A stretch of 64,000 bases of DNA from assembly GCA_964603155.1 (NCBI GenBank), contig CAZRTZ010000001.1:1-64000 (forward strand), in the 5' to 3' direction. A program made the translations under genes and the position numbers. The DNA is from VAUL01 sp964603155. Its GTDB lineage: Bacteria > Desulfobacterota > Desulfuromonadia > Desulfuromonadales > BM103. The notes below the pieces were generated by a model. It did no database searches. It had not been told where the DNA came from and saw only the letters and a list, made by a program, of their open reading frames with translations. Shown here piece after piece: positions 17,140 through 26,280 of this stretch; position 1 is the first letter of the stretch; each line of letters begins with the position of its first letter.

Positions 17140-18662
17140 TATTCCGTCTCAATCCGCGGGAACAGCGGTTCGGCCTTGGTGATGACGGTTCCCGAAGAGA
17201 GCCCTCCCCACGCCAGCGCCCCGGGCTGCTCCTGCCCCAAAAGCGCCGCAATCTTCGTGCCGGTGTCCGGCATGAACGGGGTGACCAGGATACCGATAAG
17301 GCGGACCGATTCGATGAGGGTGTACATCACGGTCGCCAGTCGTTCAACCCGGGCCGGATCCTTGGCCAGAGCCCAGGGTGACGTTTCGTCGATGTACTTG
17401 TTGGCGGCCCCGACCAGTTCCCAGATCGACTGCAGGGCCTTGTTGAACGCCAGATCGGCCATCTGCGCATCGACTTGCACTATGGTCGAGGTGAAGCGCC
17501 CCTGCAGGATGGTCTCCAGGTCGGTGTCCTTGCCAGAGGCGGGAAGGGTGCCGCCGAAATACTTGTTGAGCATCGCCGTGGAACGGCTCACCAGGTTGCC
17601 AAGGTCGTTGGCCAGGTCGGAGTTGATGCGGTGCACCAGTGCGGCGTGGGAGAAGTCGCCGTCCAGCCCGAAGGGAACCTCGCGCAGCAGGAAGTAACGG
17701 ATGGCGTCAACGCCGTACTTGTCGATCAGCATGTTCGGCTCGACCACGTTGGCCAGGCTCTTGCTCATCTTCTGCCCCTCGACGGTCCACCAGCCGTGGG
17801 CAAAGACTTTCTTCGGCAGCGGAATGCCGGCGGCCATCAGGAAGGTCGGCCAGTAGACGGTATGGAAGCGCAGGATGTCCTTGCCGATAACGTGTACGTC
17901 GCACGGCCAGAATTTCTCGAAATTACCGTTGTCATCGCCGGGGTAGCCGAGAGCGCTGATGTAATTGGTCAGGGCATCGAACCACACATAGATGACGTGC
18001 TTCTCGTCGCCCGGGACCGGAATCCCCCAGGAAAAGCTGGTGCGCGAGATGGACAGGTCGCGCAGCCCTTCGCGCACGAAGCTTAAAATCTCGTTGCGAC
18101 GGCTCTTCGGCTGAATAAAGTCGGGATTGGCCTCGATGTGCGCCAGCAACTGTTCCTGATACTTGCTCATGCGGAAGAAGTAAGAGGCTTCCTTGAGCTT
18201 TTCCGTGGGCCGGCCGCAGTCGGGGCAGTTGCCGTCCATCAACTGGGTTTCCGTCCAGAACGTCTCGCAGGGGGTGCAGTACCAGTCCTCGTATTCGCCG
18301 AGATAGATATCTCCCCTGGCCTGTATGGTGCGGAAAATCTCCTGCACCGCGTGTTTGTGCCGTTCCTGCGAGGTGCGGATGAAATCGGTATAGTCGATAT
18401 TGAGTTTTTCCCACAGCGACTGGAAACGCTTGACCACGCGGTCAGCCAGTTCCAGCGGAGTCTCTCCCTTGGCCTGTGCGGCTTTTTCGACCTTCTGGCC
18501 GTGCTCGTCGGTGCCGGTCAGGAAGAAGACTTCGGCGCCGCGACCACGCAGGTAGCGGGCGAGGACGTCGCAGGCCAGGGTGGTGTAGGCGTGGCCGATA
18601 TGCGGAACATCATTGACGTAATAGATCGGCGTCGTCAGGCAGAAGTGTTGCGGCGCAGTCAT
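17139..18662 (-). CDS. metG: Methionyl-tRNA synthetase, short form
   Basis: The 507-aa class I synthetase has the HIGH motif as PHIGHAYT, a zinc knuckle CTPC...CPDC and the KMSKS loop GQKMSKSLANVV, then the helical anticodon-binding domain. It ends soon after that domain and lacks the C-terminal dimerisation/tRNA-binding part found in E. coli MetRS. The ATG at 18662 has AAGGAGA seven bases upstream; GTG 18668 sits on the ribosome site. It follows ricT by 2 bp. Confidence 0.97.
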   Translation of the reverse strand: MTAPQHFCLTTPIYYVNDVPHIGHAYTTLACDVLARYLRGRGAEVFFLTGTDEHGQKVEKAAQAKGETPLELADRVVKRFQSLWEKLNIDYTDFIRTSQERHKHAVQEIFRTIQARGDIYLGEYEDWYCTPCETFWTETQLMDGNCPDCGRPTEKLKEASYFFRMSKYQEQLLAHIEANPDFIQPKSRRNEILSFVREGLRDLSISRTSFSWGIPVPGDEKHVIYVWFDALTNYISALGYPGDDNGNFEKFWPCDVHVIGKDILRFHTVYWPTFLMAAGIPLPKKVFAHGWWTVEGQKMSKSLANVVEPNMLIDKYGVDAIRYFLLREVPFGLDGDFSHAALVHRINSDLANDLGNLVSRSTAMLNKYFGGTLPASGKDTDLETILQGRFTSTIVQVDAQMADLAFNKALQSIWELVGAANKYIDETSPWALAKDPARVERLATVMYTLIESVRLIGILVTPFMPDTGTKIAALLGQEQPGALAWGGLSSGTVITKAEPLFPRIETE

Positions 18663-18664
18663 GG

Positions 18665-19744
18665 TCACTCTCCTTGTTCCCCGGCGGTTCCAGGACGATT
18701 GCCGCGGCGGCGGCGCCGCCGGCGACGCTTGCCGGCTGACTTTGCCTGCTCATCACCCTCGACGCGTTCAGCTTCAGCCGCTACAGGTTGCGGCGGAGTT
18801 GGCGGAGTTGGCGGAGTTGGCGGAGTTGGCGGAGTTGGCGGCGCCGGCTTGGACGCGGGCTGGGGCTGGCGATTGCGCTGGGGACGGTTCTCCTGGCGCG
18901 GCTGGTTGCTGCCGGGTCGCGGCGCTTGCTGGACATCGGCATGCGGCTGGCCGGATTCATACTCTTCCATGGAGATAACCCGCGTTGCGCCATCGGGGTG
19001 ACGCAGGGTGACCTGCCGGCTGAGGACGTTCTGGGCGACGACTTCCCATTCCTGGTTATTCCAACCCACCTTCTTGCCGCACTTGGGCATCCCTTTGCGC
19101 AAGTCGCAGTAGGCCTCGAATTCATAGCTTAAACAGCAAAGCAGGCGCCCGCACTGCCCTGAGATTTTGACCGGGTTAAGGGCCAATCCCTGCTCCTTGG
19201 CCATTTTCACGGAAACCGGGTAGAACTCGGTCAGGAAGGAGCAACAGCACAACTCCCGGCCGCAGATGCCGAGTCCGCCAACCAGTTTGGCTTCGTCGCG
19301 AACGCCGATCTGCCGCATCTCGATGCGGGTGTGAAAATGATGGGCCAGGTCCTTGACCAGTTCACGAAAATCGATCCGCCCTTCAGCGGTGAAATAGAAG
19401 ACGATTTTCGAGCCGTCGAAGGCGTACTCTGCCCGCACCATCTTCATTTCCATGCCGCGGGACTGGACGCGCTCCCGGCAGAAACGCAGCGCGTCGCGCT
19501 CGCGGCCGGTATTGGCGGCGGCTTGGGCAACATCCTCGTCGGAGGCGATGCGCAGGATCGACTTGAGACCTTCCGGTGCCTGGTCCGGGAGGATTTCCCG
19601 CGGTTCACTGACGACCACGGCCAGGGCACGGCCGCGATCGGTCTCGACCACGACACGGTTGCCGGGGCCGAGTTGCAACGCCTGGGCATTGAAATCATAG
19701 TGCCGCCCGGCGTGGTGGAATTTGACGGAAACAATGCGCGGCAT
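18665..19744 (-). CDS. ricT: PSP1-domain protein (RicT/YaaT family) with proline-rich tail
   Basis: The 359-aa protein has a PSP1 core with the cysteine-rich run GGLGICGRELCCCSF and GQCGRLLCCLSYEFEAYC, which in B. subtilis RicT helps hold Fe-S clusters in the RicAFT complex that affects RNase Y. After residue 270 comes a low-complexity tail: glutamine/arginine, a PPT repeat, then a run of arginines. The tail is encoded partly by a 9-bp tandem repeat and is probably variable. The place between holB and metG is the usual one. Confidence 0.92.
   Translation of the reverse strand: MPRIVSVKFHHAGRHYDFNAQALQLGPGNRVVVETDRGRALAVVVSEPREILPDQAPEGLKSILRIASDEDVAQAAANTGRERDALRFCRERVQSRGMEMKMVRAEYAFDGSKIVFYFTAEGRIDFRELVKDLAHHFHTRIEMRQIGVRDEAKLVGGLGICGRELCCCSFLTEFYPVSVKMAKEQGLALNPVKISGQCGRLLCCLSYEFEAYCDLRKGMPKCGKKVGWNNQEWEVVAQNVLSRQVTLRHPDGATRVISMEEYESGQPHADVQQAPRPGSNQPRQENRPQRNRQPQPASKPAPPTPPTPPTPPTPPTPPQPVAAEAERVEGDEQAKSAGKRRRRRRRRGNRPGTAGEQGE
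18792..18836. repeat. Five tandem copies of a 9-bp unit in ricT
   Basis: GGCGGAGTT repeats five times without change. On the coding (minus) strand it gives a PPT repeat in the RicT tail. Units of 9 bp can change number without shifting frame. Confidence 0.95.
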
Positions 19745-19792
19745 GAATATCCCGTATTTATTTAGTTAGGGCGATGAATGAGGAGGCCGGCT

Positions 19793-20761
19793 TCAGGCGG
19801 CCAGTTTCAGCAACAGGTTTTCCACGACCAGCTGGGTATTCAGATTACGTTCCAGCTGACGGTGGGCTTGGCCCAGCGCCTCCAGTTTCAGGAGAATGCC
19901 CGCGGCATTTTCGCGTGCTGCGACCCGGCGTACTTTTTCGACGAGATCCAGGTTGACAAGTTCGGCGGCATCGCGGCCGTGAACGGCGAGCAGTACGTCA
20001 CGATAAAACGCCTGGAAAATTTCCAGGATGTCGGGCAGTGCGGTCTTGTCGGCCGCAAGCTGTTCGGCAAACTCCAGAATGGGCAAAATACTGCCTGGGG
20101 AGAGGCCGGTCAAGGTCTTTAGCAGGTTGCGCCGCTCTTCGAGGTAAAGCTGGCGATCCTTGCCGAAAGCCTTTTTGAAGCTGCCGTCAGCCAGGGCTGC
20201 CAGCACGTGCGCTTCGGCATCGCTGACCCCGAGTTGTGACTGCAGGGCGTCGCGCAGCAGTTCCAGTGGCTGGCGGGCGAAGCACAGCGGCTGGCAGCGC
20301 GAACGGATGGTTTCGAGGAGGCGCTGCGGCTGGCTGCTGAGCAGAATGAGCAGCGTGTCACCGCGCGGCTCCTCCAGGGTTTTGAGAAGGGCATTGGCGG
20401 CACCGACAGTCATGAGTTCCGCCGCCTCAATCAGGCAGACCTTGCGCTTGGCTTCATGGGGGCGCAGGTTGAGATCGCGCTGTATGTTGCGAACCTGTTC
20501 GATCTTGATGCTGCTGCCGTCAGGTTCGAGAATATGCAGGTCGGGGTGGTTGTGATGGTCGACCTTGCGGCAGGGCGGACATTCTCCGCAGCCACGCTCC
20601 TCGACACAGAATAAGGTTCGCACCAGTGCCAGCACCATCAGTCGTTTGCCGACCCCCTCAGGACCGGCAAACAGGTAGGCATGCGCCAGCCTGCCTTGGC
20701 GCACAGCCCTCTCCAGCACCTCTTTCTGGCGCTCATGGCCGATGATGTGGGCAAAGTTCAC
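19793..20761 (-). CDS. holB: DNA polymerase III delta' subunit
   Basis: HolB is part of the clamp loader. The 322-aa protein starts VNFAHIIGHERQ and has P-loop GPEGVGKR, a zinc module CGECPPCRKVDHHNHPD, the LLKTLEEP stretch and the SRC motif in IRSRCQ. The C-terminal third is a helical collar domain. The start is a GTG overlapping the tmk stop by four bases (GTGA), which implies coupling. Confidence 0.95.
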   Translation of the reverse strand: MNFAHIIGHERQKEVLERAVRQGRLAHAYLFAGPEGVGKRLMVLALVRTLFCVEERGCGECPPCRKVDHHNHPDLHILEPDGSSIKIEQVRNIQRDLNLRPHEAKRKVCLIEAAELMTVGAANALLKTLEEPRGDTLLILLSSQPQRLLETIRSRCQPLCFARQPLELLRDALQSQLGVSDAEAHVLAALADGSFKKAFGKDRQLYLEERRNLLKTLTGLSPGSILPILEFAEQLAADKTALPDILEIFQAFYRDVLLAVHGRDAAELVNLDLVEKVRRVAARENAAGILLKLEALGQAHRQLERNLNTQLVVENLLLKLAA

Positions 20762-21405
20762 GACACGCCTCGCTCGGCAAAGAACCGGTCGACAGTCGTG
20801 ACGATGCGGCTCGTAACCACGTCGGCACCGCCGATGGCGTCGATCACACGGAAACGCTCTTCCCGGCCGGCGAGATCCAGATAGGTCTGGCGGACACGCC
20901 GGTGGAAATCGAGGGTTTCCAGCTCGAAGCGCCCTTCGGCGAGCAGGTTGTCGTCCTGGTTGCGCTGCCTGGCCCGCAACAGCCCGTCCTCGACGGCAAA
21001 ATCGAGCAGCAGGGTCAGATCGGGACACAGACCGTTGCAGGCGATGGCATTGAGTTCTTCTATCAGTTGGTGATCGAGGTTGCGGCCGCCGCCCTGATAG
21101 GCAGTGGTGGCATCGACAAAGCGATCACACAAAACCGTCGTTCCGGCGGCCAGGGCAGGTCGGATCACCTGTTCCACGTGCTGGGCCCGGGCCGCTGCAT
21201 AGAGGAGCAGTTCGGTGCGGGCGGTCATTGCCTGATTGGCGGGGTCGAGCAGGATCGCCCGGATGGCATCGGCAATGGCGCAACCGCCTGGCTCGCGAGT
21301 GAGCATTGCCGGTATCCCCTGGGCGGTCAGGTGGGCATGGAGGCGACGGATCTGTGTCGATTTGCCGCTCCCCTCGATCCCTTCCAATGTAATGAAAAAA
21401 GCCAT
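20758..21405 (-). CDS. tmk: Thymidylate kinase
   Basis: Tmk phosphorylates dTMP to dTDP. The 215-aa protein has the P-loop EGIEGSGKST, the DR(F/Y) motif CDRFVDATTAYQGGGR, and TREPGG. The ATG at 21405 begins the conserved FFITLEG strand; upstream in-frame codons fall in the promoter. It is first in the tmk-holB-ricT-metG row. Confidence 0.96.
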   Translation of the reverse strand: MAFFITLEGIEGSGKSTQIRRLHAHLTAQGIPAMLTREPGGCAIADAIRAILLDPANQAMTARTELLLYAAARAQHVEQVIRPALAAGTTVLCDRFVDATTAYQGGGRNLDHQLIEELNAIACNGLCPDLTLLLDFAVEDGLLRARQRNQDDNLLAEGRFELETLDFHRRVRQTYLDLAGREERFRVIDAIGGADVVTSRIVTTVDRFFAERGVS

Positions 21406-21433
21406 GAATTCGCGTATTAAATGGATTTGGCGC

Positions 21434-21462
21434 ATTATAGGGGGGGGCGGGGAGGGAATCAA
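21434..21462 (-). promoter_or_regulatory. Sigma-70 promoter for the tmk operon
   Basis: On the minus strand TTGATT (21462-21457), 17 bp, then perfect TATAAT (21439-21434), 28 bp before the tmk start. The spacer is a near-pure C/G tract. Confidence 0.75.
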
Positions 21463-21570
21463 GGAGAAAGGCCGTGTGGATAATTGCCGGCATGGCGGTA
21501 ATGTTTGCCTCTTGAACGCTGCCTGAGCTAATATAACTAATTTGCGCCGATTGGACGGATCCGCTAGCGA

Positions 21571-22287
21571 ATGGGAAGAGAACCCCTCAACATTACCCTC
21601 GACCTGCTTGAGGAAAATCTAGGCTACCGCTTCACTGACCGCTTCCGTCTGGTCGAGGCACTGACTCACCGGTCCTATGCGAACGAGGCCGCGACTGCGT
21701 CGGCAATCGACAACGAACGCCTGGAGTTCCTGGGTGATGCGGTTCTGTCTCTGGTGGTCAGTGCCTGCCTGCTGCGGCACTTTCCCGATGCCGCCGAAGG
21801 CAGCCTGACGCACCATCGGGCCGATCTGGTCAACGCGACAAGTCTGGCGGCACTCGGCCGTTCCCTGCATCTCGGAGATTACCTGCGCCTTGGCCGGGGT
21901 GAGGAGCGCAGCGGCGGCAGCGATAAGGACAACCTGCTGGCGGATGCGCTGGAAGCAGTCCTGGGGGCGATTTTTCTCGATGGCGGCTACCACTCCGCCG
22001 CTGCTGTTGTGGAACGATTGTTCGGGGCTGCTTTGCACGTCTCGATTGGTGCCGGTGAGGCGGATGCCAAAACCCGCCTGCAGGAATTTTTACAGGCGCG
22101 TCAGCAGACCCGCCCCGCTTACCGGCTGGTTGCAGCCAGCGGTCCTGATCATCAGCGCAGTTACGAAGTCGAAGTGCTGGTCAATGGCCGGGTCCTCGGT
22201 ACCGGGACGGGTGGGAGCAAAAAACGCGCAGAGCAGATTGCCGCCGGTGAGGCGCTGCGTAACTTGGAGCAGACAGCAGATGAGTGA
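21571..22287 (+). CDS. rnc: Ribonuclease III
   Basis: RNase III cuts double-stranded RNA in rRNA precursors and structured leaders. The 238-aa protein has the catalytic signature NERLEFLGDAVLSL, the second metal site DALEAVLGAIFLDGG, and a C-terminal dsRNA-binding domain ending GSKKRAEQIAAGEALRNL. Its last 8 bp overlap era. A TATAAC box stands at 21532-21537, but the nearest -35-like TTGAAC is only 14 bp away, so I do not call a promoter. Confidence 0.97.
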   Translation: MGREPLNITLDLLEENLGYRFTDRFRLVEALTHRSYANEAATASAIDNERLEFLGDAVLSLVVSACLLRHFPDAAEGSLTHHRADLVNATSLAALGRSLHLGDYLRLGRGEERSGGSDKDNLLADALEAVLGAIFLDGGYHSAAAVVERLFGAALHVSIGAGEADAKTRLQEFLQARQQTRPAYRLVAASGPDHQRSYEVEVLVNGRVLGTGTGGSKKRAEQIAAGEALRNLEQTADE

Positions 22288-23182
22288 TACCGTTCTTTAC
22301 CGCTCCGGTTTTGTTGCCCTCGTCGGCCGGTCCAACGTTGGCAAGTCGACCCTGCTCAATCGCCTGGTCGGACAGAAAATCGCGATTACTTCCAACAAGC
22401 CGCAGACGACGCGCAACCGCATCCTGGGGATTGTCAGCCGCCCGGACGGTCAGCTGCTGTTCGTCGATACCCCGGGGCTGCACGCCGCCCGTTCGCGTCT
22501 GAACAAGATCATGGTCGAGCAGGCGCGCGAGGCCTGCCGCGAAGTCGATCTGATCCTCTGGCTGGTGGAAGCCGATCGGCCGGTGGATGAGGAACCGCTG
22601 GTGACCGAGGTGTTGAGGCAGGGTGACGCACCGGTCCTGCTGATTGTGAACAAATGTGACCAGGTCGGTCCGGAACGGCTGCTGCCGCTGTTGGCCGCGT
22701 ACGGACAGTTGCGCGAATTTGCCGAGATCATCCCGGTTTCGGCTCTGACCGGTTCCGGTTGCGATCACCTGGTCGAGGTTGTCCTGAAGCATCTCCCCGA
22801 GGGGCCGCGCTACTATCCTGACGATCAGGTAACCGATCTCCCCGAGCGTTTTATCGCTGCGGAACTGATCCGTGAACGGGTGCTTGCCCATACCCGCGAC
22901 GAAGTGCCCTACGGCGTTGCCGTGAGAGTCGAGGATTTTCACGAGGAAGCGGAGCGCAATCTGGTGGTGATCAACGCCGTGATCTGCGTGGAGCGTGAGA
23001 TGCACAAGCGCATCGTGGTCGGCAAGGGCGGTGGGATGATCCGCCGGATTGGCCAGGAGGCACGGCAGGCCATCGAAGCGCTGCTCGGGGTAAGGGTGTT
23101 TCTGGAGTTGTTTGTGCGGGTTGAGGCCGGCTGGACCGGTTCGGACCGCGCTTTAAGAGAGTTTGGCTATCTTGGCGAATAA
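22280..23182 (+). CDS. era: GTPase Era
   Basis: Era is a 16S rRNA-binding GTPase needed for 30S assembly. The 300-aa protein has G1 GRSNVGKST, G3 DTPG, G4 NKCD and a C-terminal KH domain with KRIVVGKGGGMIRRIG. The ATG at 22280 overlaps rnc by 8 bp, the classical rnc-era arrangement. Confidence 0.97.
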   Translation: MSDTVLYRSGFVALVGRSNVGKSTLLNRLVGQKIAITSNKPQTTRNRILGIVSRPDGQLLFVDTPGLHAARSRLNKIMVEQAREACREVDLILWLVEADRPVDEEPLVTEVLRQGDAPVLLIVNKCDQVGPERLLPLLAAYGQLREFAEIIPVSALTGSGCDHLVEVVLKHLPEGPRYYPDDQVTDLPERFIAAELIRERVLAHTRDEVPYGVAVRVEDFHEEAERNLVVINAVICVEREMHKRIVVGKGGGMIRRIGQEARQAIEALLGVRVFLELFVRVEAGWTGSDRALREFGYLGE

Positions 23183-23202
23183 CTACATGGATTTTATTTG
23201 AT

Positions 23203-24516
23203 ATGAGTGCCATTGTCGCAATCGTCGGCCGGCCGAACGTCGGCAAGTCGACCCTGTTCAACCGCATTCTTGGCCGTCGTCTGGCGATTGTCGAAGACTT
23301 TCCCGGCGTGACCCGCGATCGCAACTATGCCCTGGTCACCCGTTTCGAGCGACCTTTCACTCTGGTCGATACCGGCGGCTTCGAGCCGGCCAGCGAAGAC
23401 CGGTTGTTGACCCAGATGCGCGAACAGTCGCAACTGGCGGTCGAAGAAGCCGATGTCATCGTTTTTCTGATGGATGGCCGCGAGGGGTTGACGCCTGCCG
23501 ATCAGGAGGTAGCCAGCCGCCTGCGCCAGGTCGACAAGCCAGTACTGTTTGCCGTCAACAAAGTCGACGGGCCCTCTCAGGAAGCCGGGATCGGCGATTT
23601 TTATGTGCTCGGTATCGACGAGCTGTGGCCGGTTTCCGCCGAGCATGGCCCTGGTGTAGGCGATCTGGTTGAGCAGATTATCGCGCTGCTCCCCCCGTCG
23701 CCGGCTCCGCGCGGGGACAGTGAGGAGACCCGGCTGGCGATCATCGGCCGGCCGAATGTCGGCAAATCCTCGCTGGTGAATCGTCTGCTCGGTTTCGAGC
23801 GGATGGTCGCCAACCCGGTAGCCGGCACGACGCGTGACAGCGTCGATACCCCCTTTGCCTACAATCGGCGCCGCTATGTGCTGATCGATACGGCCGGAAT
23901 CCGCCGCAAGGGGAGGGTGGCCCTCAAACTCGAGAAATATTCCGTAATTCAGGCCTTGAAGGCGCTCGACCGTGCCGACATCGCGCTCATGGTGATCGAT
24001 GGCCGCGAAGGGATCACCGATCAGGACCTGACGATTGCCGGCTATGCGGCTGAACGTGGTCGTGCCGTAGTGCTGGTCGTCAATAAGTGGGATCTGGTTC
24101 CCAAGGATCACAGCACGGCCGGCCAGTATGTCAAGGATCTGCGCGAGGCCTTCAAGTTCCTGCCGGAAGTTCCGATCCATTTCGTTTCGGCCCTGACCGG
24201 CCTGCGCGTCAGCAAGATTATGGCCGACGTCGAGAAGGTCGCCGATGAGTACGCCCGGCAAATCACCACCTCGGCCCTTAACAGGGTCCTTGAGGAGGCC
24301 CAGAAGGCGCATCAGCCACCGGTCTATCACGGCAAGCGTCTGAAATTCTTTTACATAACCCAGACCGGCACGTGCCCGCCGTCGTTCGTGATTTTTGTCA
24401 ACAAGGCGGAAGGAGTGCACTTTTCCTACCAGCGTTATCTGGTCAATTGTCTGCGCAAAGCTTTCGGATTCTCCGGCTGCCCGATCAAGCTGCGTTTCGA
24501 GGACCGGCAGCGTTGA
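23203..24516 (+). CDS. der: GTPase Der (EngA)
   Basis: Der acts in 50S assembly. The 437-aa protein has two tandem G domains, each with its own motifs: GRPNVGKST, DTGG and NKVD in the first, GRPNVGKSS, DTAG and NKWD in the second. A C-terminal KH-like domain follows (KLRFEDRQR at the end). Length and layout are standard. It follows era by 20 bp. Confidence 0.97.
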   Translation: MSAIVAIVGRPNVGKSTLFNRILGRRLAIVEDFPGVTRDRNYALVTRFERPFTLVDTGGFEPASEDRLLTQMREQSQLAVEEADVIVFLMDGREGLTPADQEVASRLRQVDKPVLFAVNKVDGPSQEAGIGDFYVLGIDELWPVSAEHGPGVGDLVEQIIALLPPSPAPRGDSEETRLAIIGRPNVGKSSLVNRLLGFERMVANPVAGTTRDSVDTPFAYNRRRYVLIDTAGIRRKGRVALKLEKYSVIQALKALDRADIALMVIDGREGITDQDLTIAGYAAERGRAVVLVVNKWDLVPKDHSTAGQYVKDLREAFKFLPEVPIHFVSALTGLRVSKIMADVEKVADEYARQITTSALNRVLEEAQKAHQPPVYHGKRLKFFYITQTGTCPPSFVIFVNKAEGVHFSYQRYLVNCLRKAFGFSGCPIKLRFEDRQR

Positions 24517-24522
24517 TTGCGC

Positions 24523-24551
24523 TTTACTTCGCGCAGACCGTGGGATATATT
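24523..24551 (+). promoter_or_regulatory. Probable sigma-70 promoter of the chemosensory cluster
   Basis: TTTACT (24523-24528), 17 bp, TATATT (24546-24551), in an AT-rich gap 69 bp before the first cluster gene. Confidence 0.5.
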
Positions 24552-24620
24552 TATTCTATTTAATTTCCAACTGTTATGTTGTCGTAAGAATATCTCGGCA
24601 TCATCTTTGGTGAGTGATTC

Positions 24621-25877
24621 ATGAGCCTTGTCGGCAACCTCGAAGATCTCGGTCTCGGAGAGATTCTCCAGATCGTCAGCCTGAGCCGCAAATCCGGTGT
24701 CCTCGAACTCAACAGTCGGGACCGCTCGGGCAAGATTGTTTTTCGTGCCGGCCAGGTCATCCGGGCGACGGCGACGACCTTCCCAGAGAATATCGGCGAT
24801 CTGCTGCTGCGCGGCGGCCTGATTGATTTCGCCACCCTGAAGAAAGCGGTGCAGACCCAGCAAGGCCCCCGTGGCGGCGGGCGGCGCATCGGCGATATCG
24901 TGGTCGATGAATTCGGCGTCCCCCGGGATGCAATCGACAAACTGGTGCGCGAACAGACCGAACGTATCGTCTACAGCTTCTTCGCCTGGAATGAAGGAGA
25001 TTTTTCCTTCGAGTTGGGCGAACCGGAGGAACTGGCGGCGACAATCCTCAACCCGTTGCACTTCATGCTGGACAGCGGCCTCAACCCGCAGTGGCTGGCG
25101 ATGGAGGGGAGCCGGCTCTACGACGAAAAACGTCATCGCGGGGAGGACGTCGAGGAGCGAGGTGAATCGTTGGTCGACCTTGAGGTGTTGCTTCAGGACA
25201 GCGACGATATGGTCGGCATGGAACTCCGGGAGCAGGCGGATCATGATGCCCCTTCCGCATCGGCCGCGGACAAGCAGCTGTTCAACATCGGGGTTGAGCT
25301 CTATCGTGAGCTGGGTGAAGCGTCAGGATTGACTCTCCGGCAAACCCGCCAGTCGCCGGGGCTGCACCTGCTGCGCAGCATGCTCGAGGAGTTGAACAAC
25401 CCGTCGCTGGGCGGGGGGATCATTCTTCTGATTCTGCGCTTTGCCAGTGAACTGATGAATAGGGCCGTCATCTTCCTGGTCAAGGAGCAGGAGATCGTCG
25501 GTCTCGGCCAGTTCGGCATCGAACTGGTTAACCAGTCTCCGGAAACCCTGGTGCGCAACACCCGCATCCCCATCGGCGAGCCGACCCTGTTCAGCGAGGT
25601 TCTGGGATCGATGAAGCCGGCCAAGGTCACTCCCCGTGACTGCCAATGGGATAACTACCTTTTTGCCCAGCTAGGTGGCGGACGAGCCGGTGAGGTATTC
25701 CTCGGCCCGCTGGTCAGCGAGGGCCGGATCGTTGCCATTCTCTATGGGGACAATCTTCCCGAGCAGAAGGAGATCGGTGACACTGAGGCCCTGGAGGTCT
25801 TTTTGTCCGAGGCCGGGCTGGCCATGGAAAAGGCTTTACAGGAACGTCGTCTGGCCGATGGCCGCGCGGCAGTCTGA
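24621..25877 (+). CDS. PATAN/DUF4388-domain protein heading the chemosensory cluster
   Basis: The 418-aa cytoplasmic protein opens with MSLVGNLEDLGLGEILQIVS and ...KSGVLELNS, the usual start of a DUF4388 (PATAN) domain, which is found attached to or near response regulators. It covers about 1-150. The rest is a linker and a GAF-like C-terminal part (about 270-410) with LVKEQEIVGLGQFG and VAILYGDNLP. No membrane helix is visible, so any signal it senses is internal. It precedes a cheY by 21 bp. Confidence 0.8.
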   Translation: MSLVGNLEDLGLGEILQIVSLSRKSGVLELNSRDRSGKIVFRAGQVIRATATTFPENIGDLLLRGGLIDFATLKKAVQTQQGPRGGGRRIGDIVVDEFGVPRDAIDKLVREQTERIVYSFFAWNEGDFSFELGEPEELAATILNPLHFMLDSGLNPQWLAMEGSRLYDEKRHRGEDVEERGESLVDLEVLLQDSDDMVGMELREQADHDAPSASAADKQLFNIGVELYRELGEASGLTLRQTRQSPGLHLLRSMLEELNNPSLGGGIILLILRFASELMNRAVIFLVKEQEIVGLGQFGIELVNQSPETLVRNTRIPIGEPTLFSEVLGSMKPAKVTPRDCQWDNYLFAQLGGGRAGEVFLGPLVSEGRIVAILYGDNLPEQKEIGDTEALEVFLSEAGLAMEKALQERRLADGRAAV

Positions 25878-25898
25878 AACGGCGAGGAGCTTGTCCAC

Positions 25899-26267
25899 GT
25901 GCTGAAAAAGATCCTGATAGCCGAAGATTCACCAACGATGCGTTCACTGATTGTTTCGACCATCTCCGCGATGGGAGAGTATGAGACCGTCGAAGCCGCC
26001 AATGGTTTCGAGGCGTTGCGCATCCTGCCGCGGGAAAAGGTCGACCTGATCATCACCGACATCAACATGCCGGACATCAACGGACTGGAACTGGTCAGCT
26101 TCATCCGCAACAACGAGAACTATCGTCACACCCCGCTGTTTATCATCAGCACCGAAGGGAGTGATCGTGATCGGGAAAAAGGACTGGCCCTCGGGGCCAA
26201 TGCCTACCTGGTCAAACCCTTCGCACCGCACCAGCTCCAGGAGTTGGTACGTAAATTCCTGGCCTGA
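25899..26267 (+). CDS. CheY-like response regulator 1
   Basis: A 122-aa single receiver domain. Acid pocket AEDS, phospho-acceptor Asp54 in ITDINMPD, and the lysine in YLVKPF are all present. It starts at GTG 25899 with GAGGAG nine bases upstream. It lies directly before cheA and is close in sequence to the third receiver at 36719. Confidence 0.93.
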   Translation: MLKKILIAEDSPTMRSLIVSTISAMGEYETVEAANGFEALRILPREKVDLIITDINMPDINGLELVSFIRNNENYRHTPLFIISTEGSDRDREKGLALGANAYLVKPFAPHQLQELVRKFLA

Positions 26268-26280
26268 CCGGAGCCGAGCC

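Noticed and set aside
18792..18836. CRISPR-like repeat
   Set aside because: The units are 9 bp and contiguous without spacers, and they code for part of RicT.
21512..21537. Promoter for rnc (TTGAAC / TATAAC)
   Set aside because: The spacer is only 14 bp, outside the usual range.
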